The position numbers were made by a program, and so were the translations under genes. Under the pieces are notes generated by a model that searched no databases, was not told where the DNA came from, and saw only the letters and a program-made list of their open reading frames with translations. From NCBI GenBank assembly GCA_949296575.1, contig CASFPE010000002.1, positions 1 to 59,968 on the forward strand: a stretch of DNA of 59,968 bases. Direction: 5' to 3'. Source of the stretch: an uncultured Bacteroides sp. (lineage in GTDB: Bacteria; Bacteroidota; Bacteroidia; Bacteroidales; Bacteroidaceae). Each line of letters opens with the position of its first letter. Position 1 is the stretch's first letter. Positions 8,893-17,864 of the stretch are shown piece by piece.

Positions 8893-9864
8893 TCATTTCA
8901 ACTCCCAAGCCAAGGCGCTGGCACCCAGCACCGCTGCATCCGAATCTTTCAACTCAGATATCAAAAGTTTCGTCTTCCCCTTGTAGATATTCAAGATGTT
9001 CCGGTCTATCGCCTCAGCCACAGGCTTCATGATGTAATCGCCAGACTTTGTCAGGCCGCCAAACAAAACTATCGCTTCCGGGCTGGAAAACGCAATGGCA
9101 TTCGCCAATGCTTCACCCAAAATGTCACCCGTGAAACGGAAAATGTCTTGAGCCAGTTGGTCACCTTTCACCGCTGCGTCATACACATCTTTCGACACGA
9201 TTTCCTCTGCCGGTATCTCACGCAAAAGGCTTGGCTCTGTACGAGCTGCCAGAAACTCACGCGCTGTACGCGCAACACCTGTCGCAGAACAGTATGTCTC
9301 CAAGCAGCCCCGACGACCGCAACCGCAAAGACGCCCGTCATGCCGCACAATGACATGGCCCAGTTCGCCGGCAAAACCGTCATGCCCATACACCAATTGC
9401 CCATTGATGACGATGCCGCTGCCAACGCCGGTGCCTAAAGTTATCATGATGAAATCTTTCATTCCACGGGCTGCGCCGTATGTCATTTCACCGATAGCGG
9501 CTGCATTCGCGTCATTGGTCAAAGCTGTTGGCAACCCCAAACGTTCTTCAAACATGGAAGCCAAAGGAATCACCCCTTTCCATGGCAAATTCGGTGCAAA
9601 TTCTATTGTGCCGCTATAATAATTGCCATTGGGAGCCCCTACGCCCACACCTTTGATTTTCCCTGTCCCGCCAAGTTTCAACTGCGCCAAAGCAGAAATC
9701 TGCTTGCAAACAGCATCCACATAATTTTCAATCTCATCATACGCTGCCGTTTTCACGGAATCTGTTGCCAAAATGTTCCCACGCGCATCCACGATGCCAA
9801 AAACGGTATTAGTGCCTCCTACATCCACACCTACAACATAAGGCTTTTCAATATTTGTGATCAT
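8893..9864 (-). CDS. ROK-family glucokinase
   Basis: 323 residues. The N-terminal phosphate-binding motif GVDVGGTNTVFGIVD and the ROK zinc/sugar signature CGCGRRGCLETYCS near residue 180 are both intact, with GTGVGSGIVINGQLVYG before it. ROK kinases phosphorylate glucose or related sugars with ATP in the cytoplasm; at this length and with these motifs glucokinase is likely, but substrate cannot be read from sequence. There is no DNA-binding N-terminus, so it is not a ROK repressor. Monocistronic, convergent with rplS. Confidence 0.88.
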   Translation of the reverse strand: MITNIEKPYVVGVDVGGTNTVFGIVDARGNILATDSVKTAAYDEIENYVDAVCKQISALAQLKLGGTGKIKGVGVGAPNGNYYSGTIEFAPNLPWKGVIPLASMFEERLGLPTALTNDANAAAIGEMTYGAARGMKDFIMITLGTGVGSGIVINGQLVYGHDGFAGELGHVIVRHDGRLCGCGRRGCLETYCSATGVARTAREFLAARTEPSLLREIPAEEIVSKDVYDAAVKGDQLAQDIFRFTGDILGEALANAIAFSSPEAIVLFGGLTKSGDYIMKPVAEAIDRNILNIYKGKTKLLISELKDSDAAVLGASALAWELK

Positions 9865-9978
9865 AATTACATATAATAGGTTAGTATATCCCTACAAATA
9901 ACGCAAAGAAGAACGAATTAGCCAAATTTTCATTCCACTTTTTACAAGGCCTTGCATTCCAACCGCGCAGCCTCCCTG

Positions 9979-10824
9979 TCAATCTCCTTGCTCTGCCAAT
10001 ACAATTCCCTCATCGTCCAGCAGAATCAGACGCTTCTTGTACAAATCGCCTATCGCTTTCTTGAACGTTTTCTTGCTCACTCCAAAAATATCATAAACCA
10101 CATCAGCCGGTGTCTTGTCGCCCAAAGCCACGCTCCCGCCTTGCGCTTTGATGTATTGAAGCAAAGCAGAAGAAAAATCCTCCACCTTTCCAGCACCGGG
10201 CCTTTGCAACTCCAAATCTATCTTGCCATCAGGGCGTACCAACTTCACATAAGCTTTCATGCGTTGGCCGATTCCCAAAGGAGCGAACACTTCATTCCGA
10301 TACAGCAGGCCTCCATAGCAATTGTCTACAATTGCTTTATACCCCAAATCCGTCTTCCCCCAAACCATGACATCCACCGGGTCGCCGGGAAGATAAGACG
10401 GCATGTCTTTCGAAAGGAAATGCTCTATCCTGGAAGAAGCGGCAATACGGTAGCTGTCTTTATCCAAATAAACATAAACGACATGCCACTCGCCCACATT
10501 CATGCGGACTTTTTGTTCACGAAAAGAAACAAAGAGGTCTTTCATCAATCCCCAATCCAGAAAAGCGCCAAAACGGTTTACCCATGCAACTTTCAAGCAA
10601 GCGAACTGCCCGACCTGTGCAAAAGGCGTCAATGTGGTCGCCACAAGACGTTCTTCATTATCCAAGTAAATGAACACATCCAAAACATCTCCAATTTGGC
10701 AACCGGAAGGCACATAACGCGACGGGAGAAGAATTTCCCCATACTTGCCTCCATCCAAATAAACGCCGAAATCTACATTCTTAACCACCTCCAAGCGGTT
10801 AAATTTACCTATTTCCATAACCAT
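9979..10824 (-). CDS. CvfB-like S1 RNA-binding protein
   Basis: About 281 residues from MVMEIGKFNRLEV (ATG 10824, or 10818). Tandem S1/OB-fold segments run through the first 210 residues (for example DFGVYLDGGKYGEILLP and the NRFGAFLDWGLMKDLFV repeat). A winged-helix C-terminus follows with KTPADVVYDIFGVSKKTFKKA. This order matches CvfB/YitL proteins, RNA-binding regulators of virulence and stress in Firmicutes. Its role in Bacteroidales is not established. Divergent from the alcohol dehydrogenase gene; the longer frame upstream of 10824 runs into that gene's promoter region and is not used. Confidence 0.85.
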   Translation of the reverse strand: MVMEIGKFNRLEVVKNVDFGVYLDGGKYGEILLPSRYVPSGCQIGDVLDVFIYLDNEERLVATTLTPFAQVGQFACLKVAWVNRFGAFLDWGLMKDLFVSFREQKVRMNVGEWHVVYVYLDKDSYRIAASSRIEHFLSKDMPSYLPGDPVDVMVWGKTDLGYKAIVDNCYGGLLYRNEVFAPLGIGQRMKAYVKLVRPDGKIDLELQRPGAGKVEDFSSALLQYIKAQGGSVALGDKTPADVVYDIFGVSKKTFKKAIGDLYKKRLILLDDEGIVLAEQGD

Positions 10825-10899
10825 ATTGCAATTTCGATTCAAATGTATACAAAAAATTAGTACTTTTACAGCCAATATTAAAGAAATAACAAACAAGCC

Positions 10900-12042
10900 A
10901 TGAATAATTTTATTTTTCAGAACCCTACGCGCCTCATTTTCGGAAAAGGAATGATTGCGCAACTGCCAAATGAAATTCCTGCCGACAAGAACATCATGAT
11001 TACATTCGGCGGAGGCAGCGTAAAGAAAAACGGCATCTATGACCAAGTCATTGAAGCATTGAAGGGATACAAAACCACAGAATTTTGGGGCATCGAACCC
11101 AACCCGTCTGTCGAAACGCTCCGCAAAGCCATCGAACTGGGGAAAGAAAAGAAAATAGATTTCTTGCTTGCCGTGGGAGGAGGCTCCGTGTTGGACGGAA
11201 CAAAGTTAATCTCCGCCGGATTGCTTTACGACGGTGACGCTTGGGATTTGGTAAAGAAAGGAAGCTGCACAGAAACAATTCCGATGGGAACTGTGCTGAC
11301 CATCCCGGCCACAGGCTCGGAAATGAACAATGGAGCTGTCATCTCACGCCATGAAACAAATGAAAAGTTCCCGTTCTACTCCAACTATCCCGTATTCTCC
11401 ATCCTCGATCCGACTGTCACATTCAGTTTGCCACCTTTCCAAATTGCCTGCGGAATGGCCGACACATTCGTTCATGTAATGGAACAATACATGACCAAAC
11501 CCAACCAATCGCGTGTCATGGACCGATGGGCTGAAGGCATCTTGATGATGCTCACCACCATTGCACCTCTCATTAAAGAAAACCCTCAAGACTACGACCT
11601 GATGTCCCAGTTCATGTTGGGTGCCACCATGGGATTAAATGGTTTCATCGGAATGGGAGTCCCGCAAGACTGGGCCACACACATGATCGGCCACGAACTG
11701 ACAGCACTGAAAGGCATCACGCATGGAGCATCGTTGGCCATCGTATATCCCGGAATGCTCAGAACATTGTTTGAAAAGAAGCATGACAAGTTGTTGCAAT
11801 ACGGAGAACGTGTATGGGGCATCACCACAGGGCTTCCTGATTCACGCGCACATATGGCCATCGACAAGACAGAAGAATTTTTCCGCAACTTGGGATTAGC
11901 TACTCGTCTCAGCGAAGCAGGCATCGGCGATGATGTCATCGACGAAATCGAACGCCGTTTCAACGAACGGCATGCCGCATACGGGGAAGACGGGGATGTG
12001 ACAGGAACTGTGGCCAAACAAATCCTCTTGAACTGCAAATAA
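10900..12042 (+). CDS. Iron-containing NADPH-dependent alcohol dehydrogenase (YqhD/BdhA type)
   Basis: 380 residues, full length for the YqhD group of type III alcohol dehydrogenases. Visible features are the N-terminal NPTRLIFGKG, the nucleotide-binding GGGSVLDGTK near residue 95, and metal ligands in DTFVHVMEQY and in HGASLAIVYPG. It reduces aldehydes, often toxic ones, to alcohols with NADPH in the cytosol. It stands alone, divergent from the CvfB-like gene, and ends at a very strong hairpin. The upstream box is a weak TACTTTTA. Confidence 0.92.
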   Translation: MNNFIFQNPTRLIFGKGMIAQLPNEIPADKNIMITFGGGSVKKNGIYDQVIEALKGYKTTEFWGIEPNPSVETLRKAIELGKEKKIDFLLAVGGGSVLDGTKLISAGLLYDGDAWDLVKKGSCTETIPMGTVLTIPATGSEMNNGAVISRHETNEKFPFYSNYPVFSILDPTVTFSLPPFQIACGMADTFVHVMEQYMTKPNQSRVMDRWAEGILMMLTTIAPLIKENPQDYDLMSQFMLGATMGLNGFIGMGVPQDWATHMIGHELTALKGITHGASLAIVYPGMLRTLFEKKHDKLLQYGERVWGITTGLPDSRAHMAIDKTEEFFRNLGLATRLSEAGIGDDVIDEIERRFNERHAAYGEDGDVTGTVAKQILLNCK

Positions 12043-12059
12043 AACGCTTACCGGCGCAC

Positions 12060-12102
12060 ATAAAAGCAGGAGGATGCGCCATATGCATCCTCCTGCTTTT
12101 AT
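12060..12102 (+). terminator. Strong terminator after the alcohol dehydrogenase gene
   Basis: Eighteen perfect pairs (12060-12077 with 12085-12102) around a seven-base loop. The arms end in AAAA/TTTT, so it may act in both directions. Confidence 0.85.
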
Positions 12103-12109
12103 CAAAACA

Positions 12110-12142
12110 AAAAAACGGGCAAGCTTTCCTTGCCCGTTTTTT
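12110..12142 (-). terminator. Terminator after efp
   Basis: AAAAACGGGCAAG (12111-12123) pairs with the complementary arm ending in six T at 12142. Read from the minus strand the stem is followed by T residues, so it fits the end of efp; it could also back up the preceding hairpin. Confidence 0.75.
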
Positions 12143-12159
12143 CACAAAAGAGATGCCAA

Positions 12160-12726
12160 TCAAGCCTTCACGCGGCTCACATAAGAACCATCCCTCGTAT
12201 CAATTTCAATCGTCTCGCCTTCGTTGATAAACAATGGCACACGAACCGTTGCGCCACTCTCCACCGTAGCAGGCTTCAAAGTATTCGTGGCTGTATCACC
12301 TTTCAGCCCCGGTTCCGTATAAGTCACCTTCATCTGGACCTTCACCGGCATGTCGGCGAACAAAATCGTTTCCGTGGAAGCATCCGAAACCACATCCAGA
12401 ACCATCCCCTCAAGCAAGAAATCGACACCATTGATCAAATCATGGGCAATCGGGTGCTGGTCGAATGTCTCTTGGTTCATGAAAATGTAATCATTTCCTT
12501 CTTTATATAAGAATTGGTAAGGACGGCGTTCCACCCGCACATCTTCCAACTTCTCGCCAATGTTGAAACGGCGCTCGATGACGTACCCGTTCACTACATC
12601 CTTCAGCTTGGTACGCATAAAAGTATTGCCTTTCCCCGGTTTCACATGCAAAAAGTCGATGCAAAAATACAGCTTGCCATCCATGCGGATTGCAGTCCCA
12701 ATTTTAATGTCCTGTGCATTAATCAT
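12160..12726 (-). CDS. efp: Elongation factor P
   Basis: 188 residues, the canonical length. Domain I carries KPGKGNTF near residue 30, with the loop lysine that in other bacteria is modified and reaches the peptidyl-transferase centre. Domains II and III end in the signature VRVPLFINEGETIEIDT and DGSYVSRVKA. EF-P relieves ribosome stalling at polyproline stretches, which matters here because neighbouring secreted pectate lyases have Pro-Glu linkers. The modification enzymes are not in this window. Promoter box at 12774-12781. Confidence 0.97.
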   Translation of the reverse strand: MINAQDIKIGTAIRMDGKLYFCIDFLHVKPGKGNTFMRTKLKDVVNGYVIERRFNIGEKLEDVRVERRPYQFLYKEGNDYIFMNQETFDQHPIAHDLINGVDFLLEGMVLDVVSDASTETILFADMPVKVQMKVTYTEPGLKGDTATNTLKPATVESGATVRVPLFINEGETIEIDTRDGSYVSRVKA

Positions 12727-12773
12727 ATTATATACCTATTTTAGTTGATTGAACTTTTGGAGCAAATCGGGGG

Positions 12774-12781
12774 CAAAAGTA
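12774..12781 (-). promoter_or_regulatory. -7 promoter box (TACTTTTG) of efp
   Basis: CAAAAGTA on the plus strand is TACTTTTG on the minus strand, about 48 bases upstream of the efp start. Confidence 0.55.
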
Positions 12782-12855
12782 ATCGAAATAAGCAAAAAAC
12801 CCAAAATCTTTTGACTAAAAATGATTTATCTCTTGGTTTATTTAAAAAAAGTCCC

Positions 12856-12863
12856 TATTTTTG
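12856..12863 (+). promoter_or_regulatory. -7 promoter box (TATTTTTG) of rpmH
   Basis: Exact TAnnTTTG match followed by GC-rich CAGCCCGG, 43 bases before the rpmH start, divergent from the efp promoter. Confidence 0.6.
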
Positions 12864-12905
12864 CAGCCCGGTTACAAGGAATAATAACATAAAACATTAT
12901 ATAAA

Positions 12906-13070
12906 ATGAAAAGAACATACCAACCTTCTAATAGAAAGAGAAAAAACAAGCACGGTTTCCGTGAGAGAATGTCAACAGCAAATGGCCGTCGTGTCTTGGC
13001 ATCACGCCGTGCAAAGGGAAGAAAGAAGTTAACGGTTTCCGATGAGTACAATGGAATGAAAAGACATTAA
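12906..13070 (+). CDS. rpmH: 50S ribosomal protein L34
   Basis: 54 residues starting [18 protein letters not shown], the universal bL34 opening, followed by [21 protein letters not shown]. This small basic protein binds 23S rRNA in the large subunit. It has a short Bacteroidetes-style acidic tail (VSDEYNG) after the core. The gene stands alone here with its own promoter box and terminator; no rnpA follows it. Confidence 0.97.
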   Translation: MKRTYQPSNRKRKNKHGFRERMSTANGRRVLASRRAKGRKKLTVSDEYNGMKRH

Positions 13071-13097
13071 TAAAGGGCTGTTAATACTAAGAGAAAA

Positions 13098-13131
13098 TAA
13101 AAGGCAGAGCCAAAGTGCTTCTGCCTTTTTT
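13098..13131 (+). terminator. Terminator after rpmH
   Basis: AAGGCAGA pairs with TCTGCCTT around a ten-base loop, followed by a T run ending at 13131. Confidence 0.8.
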
Positions 13132-13139
13132 GATTTTCG

Positions 13140-13147
13140 TATCTTTG
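13140..13147 (+). promoter_or_regulatory. -7 promoter box (TATCTTTG) of the PASTA-rluD-ddl operon
   Basis: Exact TAnnTTTG match directly after the rpmH terminator and 25 bases upstream of the PASTA gene start. Confidence 0.6.
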
Positions 13148-13172
13148 GCACACGATTTACAATAGAGCATAA

Positions 13173-13826
13173 ATGTCATTAAGGAGTTTCTTTTCATTCA
13201 AGCAAAACAAAATGTTTTGGCTGAACATAGCAGGCATGATTGCTGTGGTATGCTTGGCAATCTTCGGTGTGCTGCGGGGGTTAGATGCATACACCCGGCA
13301 CGGCCAATCAGTGGAAGTGCCTAAATTAAGCGGTTTGCCGGTAGAAGAAGCCTCTGCCATTGCCAGCCAAAAAGGATTGAAATGCATCGTCGTAGACTCC
13401 GATTACGTAAAAACATCCATACCCGGACGAATCCTCGACCAAAATCCGCCCATGGGGCAACGCGTAAAAGAAGGCCGGATCATCTATCTTACCATCAACT
13501 CGTTCAGCATTCCCCTGCAAGCCGTACCTGACGTGGCCGACAACAGTTCATTGCGGCAAGCACAAGCCGAGCTATTGGCTTCTGGCTTCAAATTAGACTC
13601 ATTAGTCGAAATACCCGGAGAAAAAGACTGGGTGTACGGCATACAATACAACGGGCGCGAATTGGAACGGGAAGAACAAGTCCCCATTGGCGCCACATTA
13701 GCTTTAATGGTCGGGAACGGGATGGATGAATTACAGGCCGACAGCTTGGATGCAGACAGCCTTTTGATGGAAAACGCCCAAGAGGTAGCGGAAGACGAGG
13801 CCCTTATCGGCGATTCTTGGTTCTGA
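13173..13826 (+). CDS. PASTA-domain membrane protein
   Basis: 217 residues. A cytoplasmic N-terminus of about 14 residues leads into one transmembrane helix (FWLNIAGMIAVVCLAIFGVL). Two to three PASTA repeats follow on the outer face (VEVPKLSGLPVEEASAIAS, VPDVADNSSLRQAQAELLA), and the tail is acidic. PASTA repeats bind peptidoglycan precursors or muropeptides when attached to kinases and PBPs. Here no catalytic domain is attached. Its position ahead of ddl supports a cell-wall role. First gene of a tight operon. Confidence 0.85.
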   Translation: MSLRSFFSFKQNKMFWLNIAGMIAVVCLAIFGVLRGLDAYTRHGQSVEVPKLSGLPVEEASAIASQKGLKCIVVDSDYVKTSIPGRILDQNPPMGQRVKEGRIIYLTINSFSIPLQAVPDVADNSSLRQAQAELLASGFKLDSLVEIPGEKDWVYGIQYNGRELEREEQVPIGATLALMVGNGMDELQADSLDADSLLMENAQEVAEDEALIGDSWF

Positions 13827-13831
13827 CAAGC

Positions 13832-14884
13832 ATGGAAACGATAGAAAACCTGTCGGACGACATCGAATCGTTAGAGGGGGAATCCGCCTTGTACGAACAC
13901 TTCCGCGTAACGGTAGACAAAGGGCAATCACCAATCCGCATTGACAAATATTTGTTCGAACGTTTGACCAATGCCTCCCGCAACCGCATACAAAAGGCGG
14001 CGGAAGCAGGCTTCATCATGGCGAATGGAAAGCCGGTCAAAAGCAACTACAAGGTAAAACCATGCGACGTGCTGACGGTCGTCATGGACCGTCCGCGCTA
14101 CGACAACGACATCATCCCCGAAGACATCCCATTAGATATTGTTTACGAAGACGATTGCCTGATGGTCATCAACAAACCCGCCGGATTAGTGGTGCATCCC
14201 GGATGCGGCAATTATCACGGCACACTGGTCAATGCCATCGCATGGCACTTGAGAGACAACAAGAACTATGACCCTAACGACCCGCAAGTAGGGCTTGTCC
14301 ACCGCATCGACAAAGACACATCAGGCCTGTTAGTCATAGCAAAAACCCCGGATGCCAAGACCAATTTAGGGCTTCAGTTCTACAACAAAACCACAAAACG
14401 AAAATACCAAGCCCTGGTATGGGGAATCATCGATGAAGACAACGGAAGGATAGAAGGAAACATCACGCGCAACCCCAAAGACCGCATGCAAATGACTGTC
14501 ACAGACGACCCGTCCGTGGGGAAGCATGCCGTTACCCATTACCATGTATTGGAACGCTTAGGCTACGTCACATGGGTGGAATGCGTGCTGGAAACAGGGC
14601 GCACCCACCAAATCCGCGTCCACATGAAGCACATCGGCCACGTCCTGTTCAACGATGAACGCTACGGCGGCCATGAAATATTGAAAGGAACCCATTTCAG
14701 CAAATACAAACAATTCGTAAACAACTGCTTTTCCATCTGCCCGCGCCAGGCATTGCATGCCATGACGCTCGGGTTTGCCCATCCTGAAACAGGGAAAGAA
14801 ATGTTTTTCACATCCGAACTGCCGGAAGACATGAAGCAACTTCTGGACAAATGGAGAAGCTATATAGCCAACAGAGAATATTAA
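13832..14884 (+). CDS. RluD-family 23S rRNA pseudouridine synthase
   Basis: 350 residues. An S4 RNA-binding domain (IRIDKYLFERL through ANGKPVKSNYKV, residues 35-85) precedes the RsuA/RluA catalytic domain, with the active-site Asp in VHRIDKDTSGLLVIAK near residue 165. RluD makes pseudouridines in helix 69 of 23S rRNA; RluC-like specificity cannot be excluded. It starts five bases after the PASTA gene and 13 bases before ddl, so the genes are co-transcribed. Confidence 0.92.
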   Translation: METIENLSDDIESLEGESALYEHFRVTVDKGQSPIRIDKYLFERLTNASRNRIQKAAEAGFIMANGKPVKSNYKVKPCDVLTVVMDRPRYDNDIIPEDIPLDIVYEDDCLMVINKPAGLVVHPGCGNYHGTLVNAIAWHLRDNKNYDPNDPQVGLVHRIDKDTSGLLVIAKTPDAKTNLGLQFYNKTTKRKYQALVWGIIDEDNGRIEGNITRNPKDRMQMTVTDDPSVGKHAVTHYHVLERLGYVTWVECVLETGRTHQIRVHMKHIGHVLFNDERYGGHEILKGTHFSKYKQFVNNCFSICPRQALHAMTLGFAHPETGKEMFFTSELPEDMKQLLDKWRSYIANREY

Positions 14885-14897
14885 TCATTTACGCATC

Positions 14898-15884
14898 ATG
14901 AAAAAAATAATCGCCATTGTCGCAGGGGGAGACTCGTCAGAACACGATGTTTCCATGAAAAGTGCAGAAGGAATCTTTTCTTTCATCGACAAAGATATAT
15001 ATAAGGTGTATGTCATCGAACTAAGCCGCAAAGGCTGGAATGCCGTCTTAGAAAACGGCGGAAAAAGCATTGTGGACAAGAACGATTTCAGTTTTATGGA
15101 AAACGGGGAAAAGGTGAAACCCGATTTTGCCTACATCACCATCCATGGAACGCCGGGCGAAAACGGCATCCTGCAAGGCTACTTTGAATTGATCGGCATC
15201 CCTTATTCCACGTGCGACGTATTAGTGTCTGCATTGACTTTCAATAAGTTCATGACCAACCAATACCTGAAAAGCTTCGGGATACGGGTTGCAGAATCCA
15301 TGTTGGTGCATAAACGTTACGGAATTTCCGATGAAGAAGTCATCGGAAAAATCGGCCTTCCCTGTTTCATCAAGCCCAATGCCAGCGGTTCCAGCTTCGG
15401 TGTAACCAAGGTAAAAACCAAAGAACAGATTCAACCTGCCCTGCAAGCCGCCTTTGCCGAATCCGACGATGCCATGATAGAAGCATTCATGGATGGCATT
15501 GAGCTGGCCAACGGATGCTACAAAACCCGCAGCAAATCCGTCGTATTGCCCATCACGGAAGTCGTAAGCAAGAACGAGTTCTTCGATTTCAACGCAAAAT
15601 ACAACGGGCAAGTCACCGAAATCACCCCCGCCCGCCTCAGCAATGAATTGACGGAACGCGTGCAAAAACTCACTTCTGCCATCTATGACATCTTAGGATG
15701 CAAGGGATTGGTGCGCGTGGACTACATCATCACCGAAGGCGAGAAAATCAATCTGCTTGAAATCAACGCTACGCCCGGCATGACAGCCACCAGCTTCATC
15801 CCCCAGCAAGCACGGGCGGCAGGCATCGACATGAAGGAGATAATGAGCGACATCATCGAAGAATCGTTCCTTAATATTCCGTAA
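14898..15884 (+). CDS. ddl: D-alanine--D-alanine ligase
   Basis: 328 residues. ATP-grasp enzyme that makes D-Ala-D-Ala for peptidoglycan. The N-terminus has the IVAGGDSSEHDVSMKSAEG loop and the HGTPGENGILQGYFEL motif. The central PCFIKPNASGSSFGV motif binds ATP, and LLEINATPGMTATSFIPQQ near the end carries metal ligands. Length and motifs are normal. Third gene of the operon beginning at 13173. Confidence 0.96.
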   Translation: MKKIIAIVAGGDSSEHDVSMKSAEGIFSFIDKDIYKVYVIELSRKGWNAVLENGGKSIVDKNDFSFMENGEKVKPDFAYITIHGTPGENGILQGYFELIGIPYSTCDVLVSALTFNKFMTNQYLKSFGIRVAESMLVHKRYGISDEEVIGKIGLPCFIKPNASGSSFGVTKVKTKEQIQPALQAAFAESDDAMIEAFMDGIELANGCYKTRSKSVVLPITEVVSKNEFFDFNAKYNGQVTEITPARLSNELTERVQKLTSAIYDILGCKGLVRVDYIITEGEKINLLEINATPGMTATSFIPQQARAAGIDMKEIMSDIIEESFLNIP

Positions 15885-15943
15885 TTCTATTGGAAAAGAC
15901 ACCAAAAATTAGCATATTTGCACAACAACAATAACCAGGTCTT

Positions 15944-17095
15944 ATGGAAACGCCTGCTGAATTTGACGAGATTCGCCCTTACCGCGCTGAAGAACTTCCG
16001 CCCGTGTTCGAGGAACTGATTGCAGATCCAGGCTTCAGGAAAGCTGCTTGCGCGGCTGTCCCCGATGTGCCATTCGATGTGTTGGCCGAGAAGATGCGCC
16101 AATGCAAAACCACAGAAGAATTCCAACGCACGCTATGCTACGGAATCTTATGGGACTTGGTGGAAGCCCATACCCAAGGACTTGACTTGGATTACTCCAC
16201 GTTGGAAAAGGAAGCGCCGATGGCCTACACATACATATCCAACCATCGGGACATTATTTTGGATTCCGGCTTCCTTTCCATCCTTCTGGTGAACAAAGGG
16301 CTTGACACCGTGGAAATAGCCATTGGCGACAATCTGCTCATTTACCCGTGGATTAAAAAGTTCGTGCGCATCAACAAGTCGTTCATTGTGCAACGTTCCC
16401 TCGGCATGCGCCAGATGTTGGAATCGTCCGCGCGCCTTTCCCGCTACATCCATTATGCAATCGGGCAGAAAAAGCAATCCATCTGGATTGCCCAACGCGA
16501 AGGACGTGCGAAAGATTCAAACGACCGCACGCAAGACAGTTTATTGAAAATGCTGGCCATGGGCGGCGAAGGTTCCCTCCTCAACCGCCTGCGCGCCTTG
16601 CACATCGTCCCGTTGTCCATTTCGTATGAATACGACCCTTGCGATTTCCTGAAAGCAAAAGAGTTCCAGTTGAAACGCGACATCGAAGGATTCAAGAAAT
16701 CCCCCGCCGACGATTTGGAGAACATGGCGACCGGATTGACGGGATACAAAGGCAGAGTGCATTTCTGCACAGGGCATCCTCTCAACGGCCTCATGGCAGA
16801 ATGGAACGAATCATGGCCCAAACAGGAATTGTTCGCCAAGGCGGCACAAGCCATCGACCGCGAAATATTCCTTCACTACCGCCTTTACCCCAACAACTAC
16901 ATCGCGGCAGATTTGCTGTCGGGCCAATCTGATTTTGCAAGCCATTACACAGCTGAAGAAGCACATCATTTTGAAGATTACCTGGCAGGGCAACTGGCCA
17001 AAATCTCCATCCCGGACAAAGACGAAGGCTTTCTTCGCGAAAAGATGCTGCAAATGTATGCCAACCCTTTAAAAAACCACCTGTCGGTCCTCTAA
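15944..17095 (+). CDS. Glycerophospholipid acyltransferase family protein
   Basis: 383 residues. A PlsB/PlsC-type acyltransferase core begins near residue 85 with YISNHRDIILDSGFL. The second block (QREGRAKDSNDRTQD, near residue 188) resembles the EGxR substrate-binding motif, and a VPLSISYEYDP strand follows. It probably transfers an acyl chain during phospholipid or glycolipid synthesis at the inner membrane face; substrate unknown. The histidine and aspartate of the first block are five residues apart, where the classic motif has four. A CATATTTG sequence about 25 bases upstream of the start is a near promoter box. Its stop codon overlaps the next start (TAATG). Confidence 0.8.
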   Translation: METPAEFDEIRPYRAEELPPVFEELIADPGFRKAACAAVPDVPFDVLAEKMRQCKTTEEFQRTLCYGILWDLVEAHTQGLDLDYSTLEKEAPMAYTYISNHRDIILDSGFLSILLVNKGLDTVEIAIGDNLLIYPWIKKFVRINKSFIVQRSLGMRQMLESSARLSRYIHYAIGQKKQSIWIAQREGRAKDSNDRTQDSLLKMLAMGGEGSLLNRLRALHIVPLSISYEYDPCDFLKAKEFQLKRDIEGFKKSPADDLENMATGLTGYKGRVHFCTGHPLNGLMAEWNESWPKQELFAKAAQAIDREIFLHYRLYPNNYIAADLLSGQSDFASHYTAEEAHHFEDYLAGQLAKISIPDKDEGFLREKMLQMYANPLKNHLSVL

Positions 17096-17706
17096 TGAAA
17101 AAGGCAATCGGGTTCATCGCGTTCATATGCATCCTGTGGGGATGCAAGGAGGAAGAAAGCATTTATCCTCCTGCATTGACAGAAATCCTTTCCGTATCCA
17201 CCGATGCAGAAGGGTGCGCCTCCCTGCTTTGGCCCGATGGCTCCGGCAGCTATTCCGTGGAAAACAAAACAGACTTCTCCCACTTGACGCCTGATTCGCT
17301 GTACCGCGCCATTGCGATTTATGAAATATGCGATGCCGAAAACCGCGTGGCGCACGTTTATTCCTTGGGAAGCATCTTTTCTTCACCGCCTGTCCAAGGA
17401 TGGAACGAAGCAATCAAAACCGACCCCGCAGACGTGCAAAGCATCTGGATGAGCGGCAACTACCTGAACATGGTGCTGCTGGTGAAAGGACAAAACCAAG
17501 AACATGAATACCATTGCATCGAAACAACCGACGATTCACGCCTGCGTTTCCAGTTTTACCACGACCGGAAAGGCGACATCGAAGCCTATACAAAGAAAGT
17601 GTATTTCTCGATACCGATGAAAGGATACAAGTACCGCCACAGTTCTTTCCTGTTCTCCATAAATACCCGTAAGGAAGGTGTAAAGACTTACGAATTCAAT
17701 CTTTAA
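17095..17706 (+). CDS. NigD-like lipoprotein
   Basis: 203 residues. Lipoprotein signal FIAFICILWGCKEE with Cys near residue 17. The remainder is predicted beta-rich and resembles NigD-like proteins of Bacteroides, small lipoproteins of unknown biochemical role. Recognisable parts are a short N-terminal barrel-like region and a C-terminal region ending FSINTRKEGVKTYEFNL. It overlaps the acyltransferase stop by one base and is therefore translationally coupled. The family call is tentative. An A/T-rich inverted repeat (17701-17708 with 17724-17731) overlaps its stop codon and may be a weak terminator. Confidence 0.65.
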   Translation: MKKAIGFIAFICILWGCKEEESIYPPALTEILSVSTDAEGCASLLWPDGSGSYSVENKTDFSHLTPDSLYRAIAIYEICDAENRVAHVYSLGSIFSSPPVQGWNEAIKTDPADVQSIWMSGNYLNMVLLVKGQNQEHEYHCIETTDDSRLRFQFYHDRKGDIEAYTKKVYFSIPMKGYKYRHSSFLFSINTRKEGVKTYEFNL

Positions 17707-17766
17707 TCATCTATTAAACAACAGATTAAAGCAAACACCATTTTTTTCTTCCAGAACCAGTTTTTC

Positions 17767-17797
17767 TACAATATAAGTCGAATATTGTACATCTTTG
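17767..17797 (+). promoter_or_regulatory. Inverted repeat and promoter-like box upstream of the pectate lyases
   Basis: TACAATAT (17767-17774) and ATATTGTA (17782-17789) form an eight-base inverted repeat with a seven-base spacer. It abuts CATCTTTG (17790-17797), a one-mismatch -7 box. The spacing suits an operator for a dimeric regulator. No regulator gene for it lies in the window. Confidence 0.4.
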
Positions 17798-17864
17798 CGT
17801 TTTTTCTTAGCTTATTTTGCATCATTCAAAAAAGCAATCTAATAACCTTAGAAAAACAAAAACG

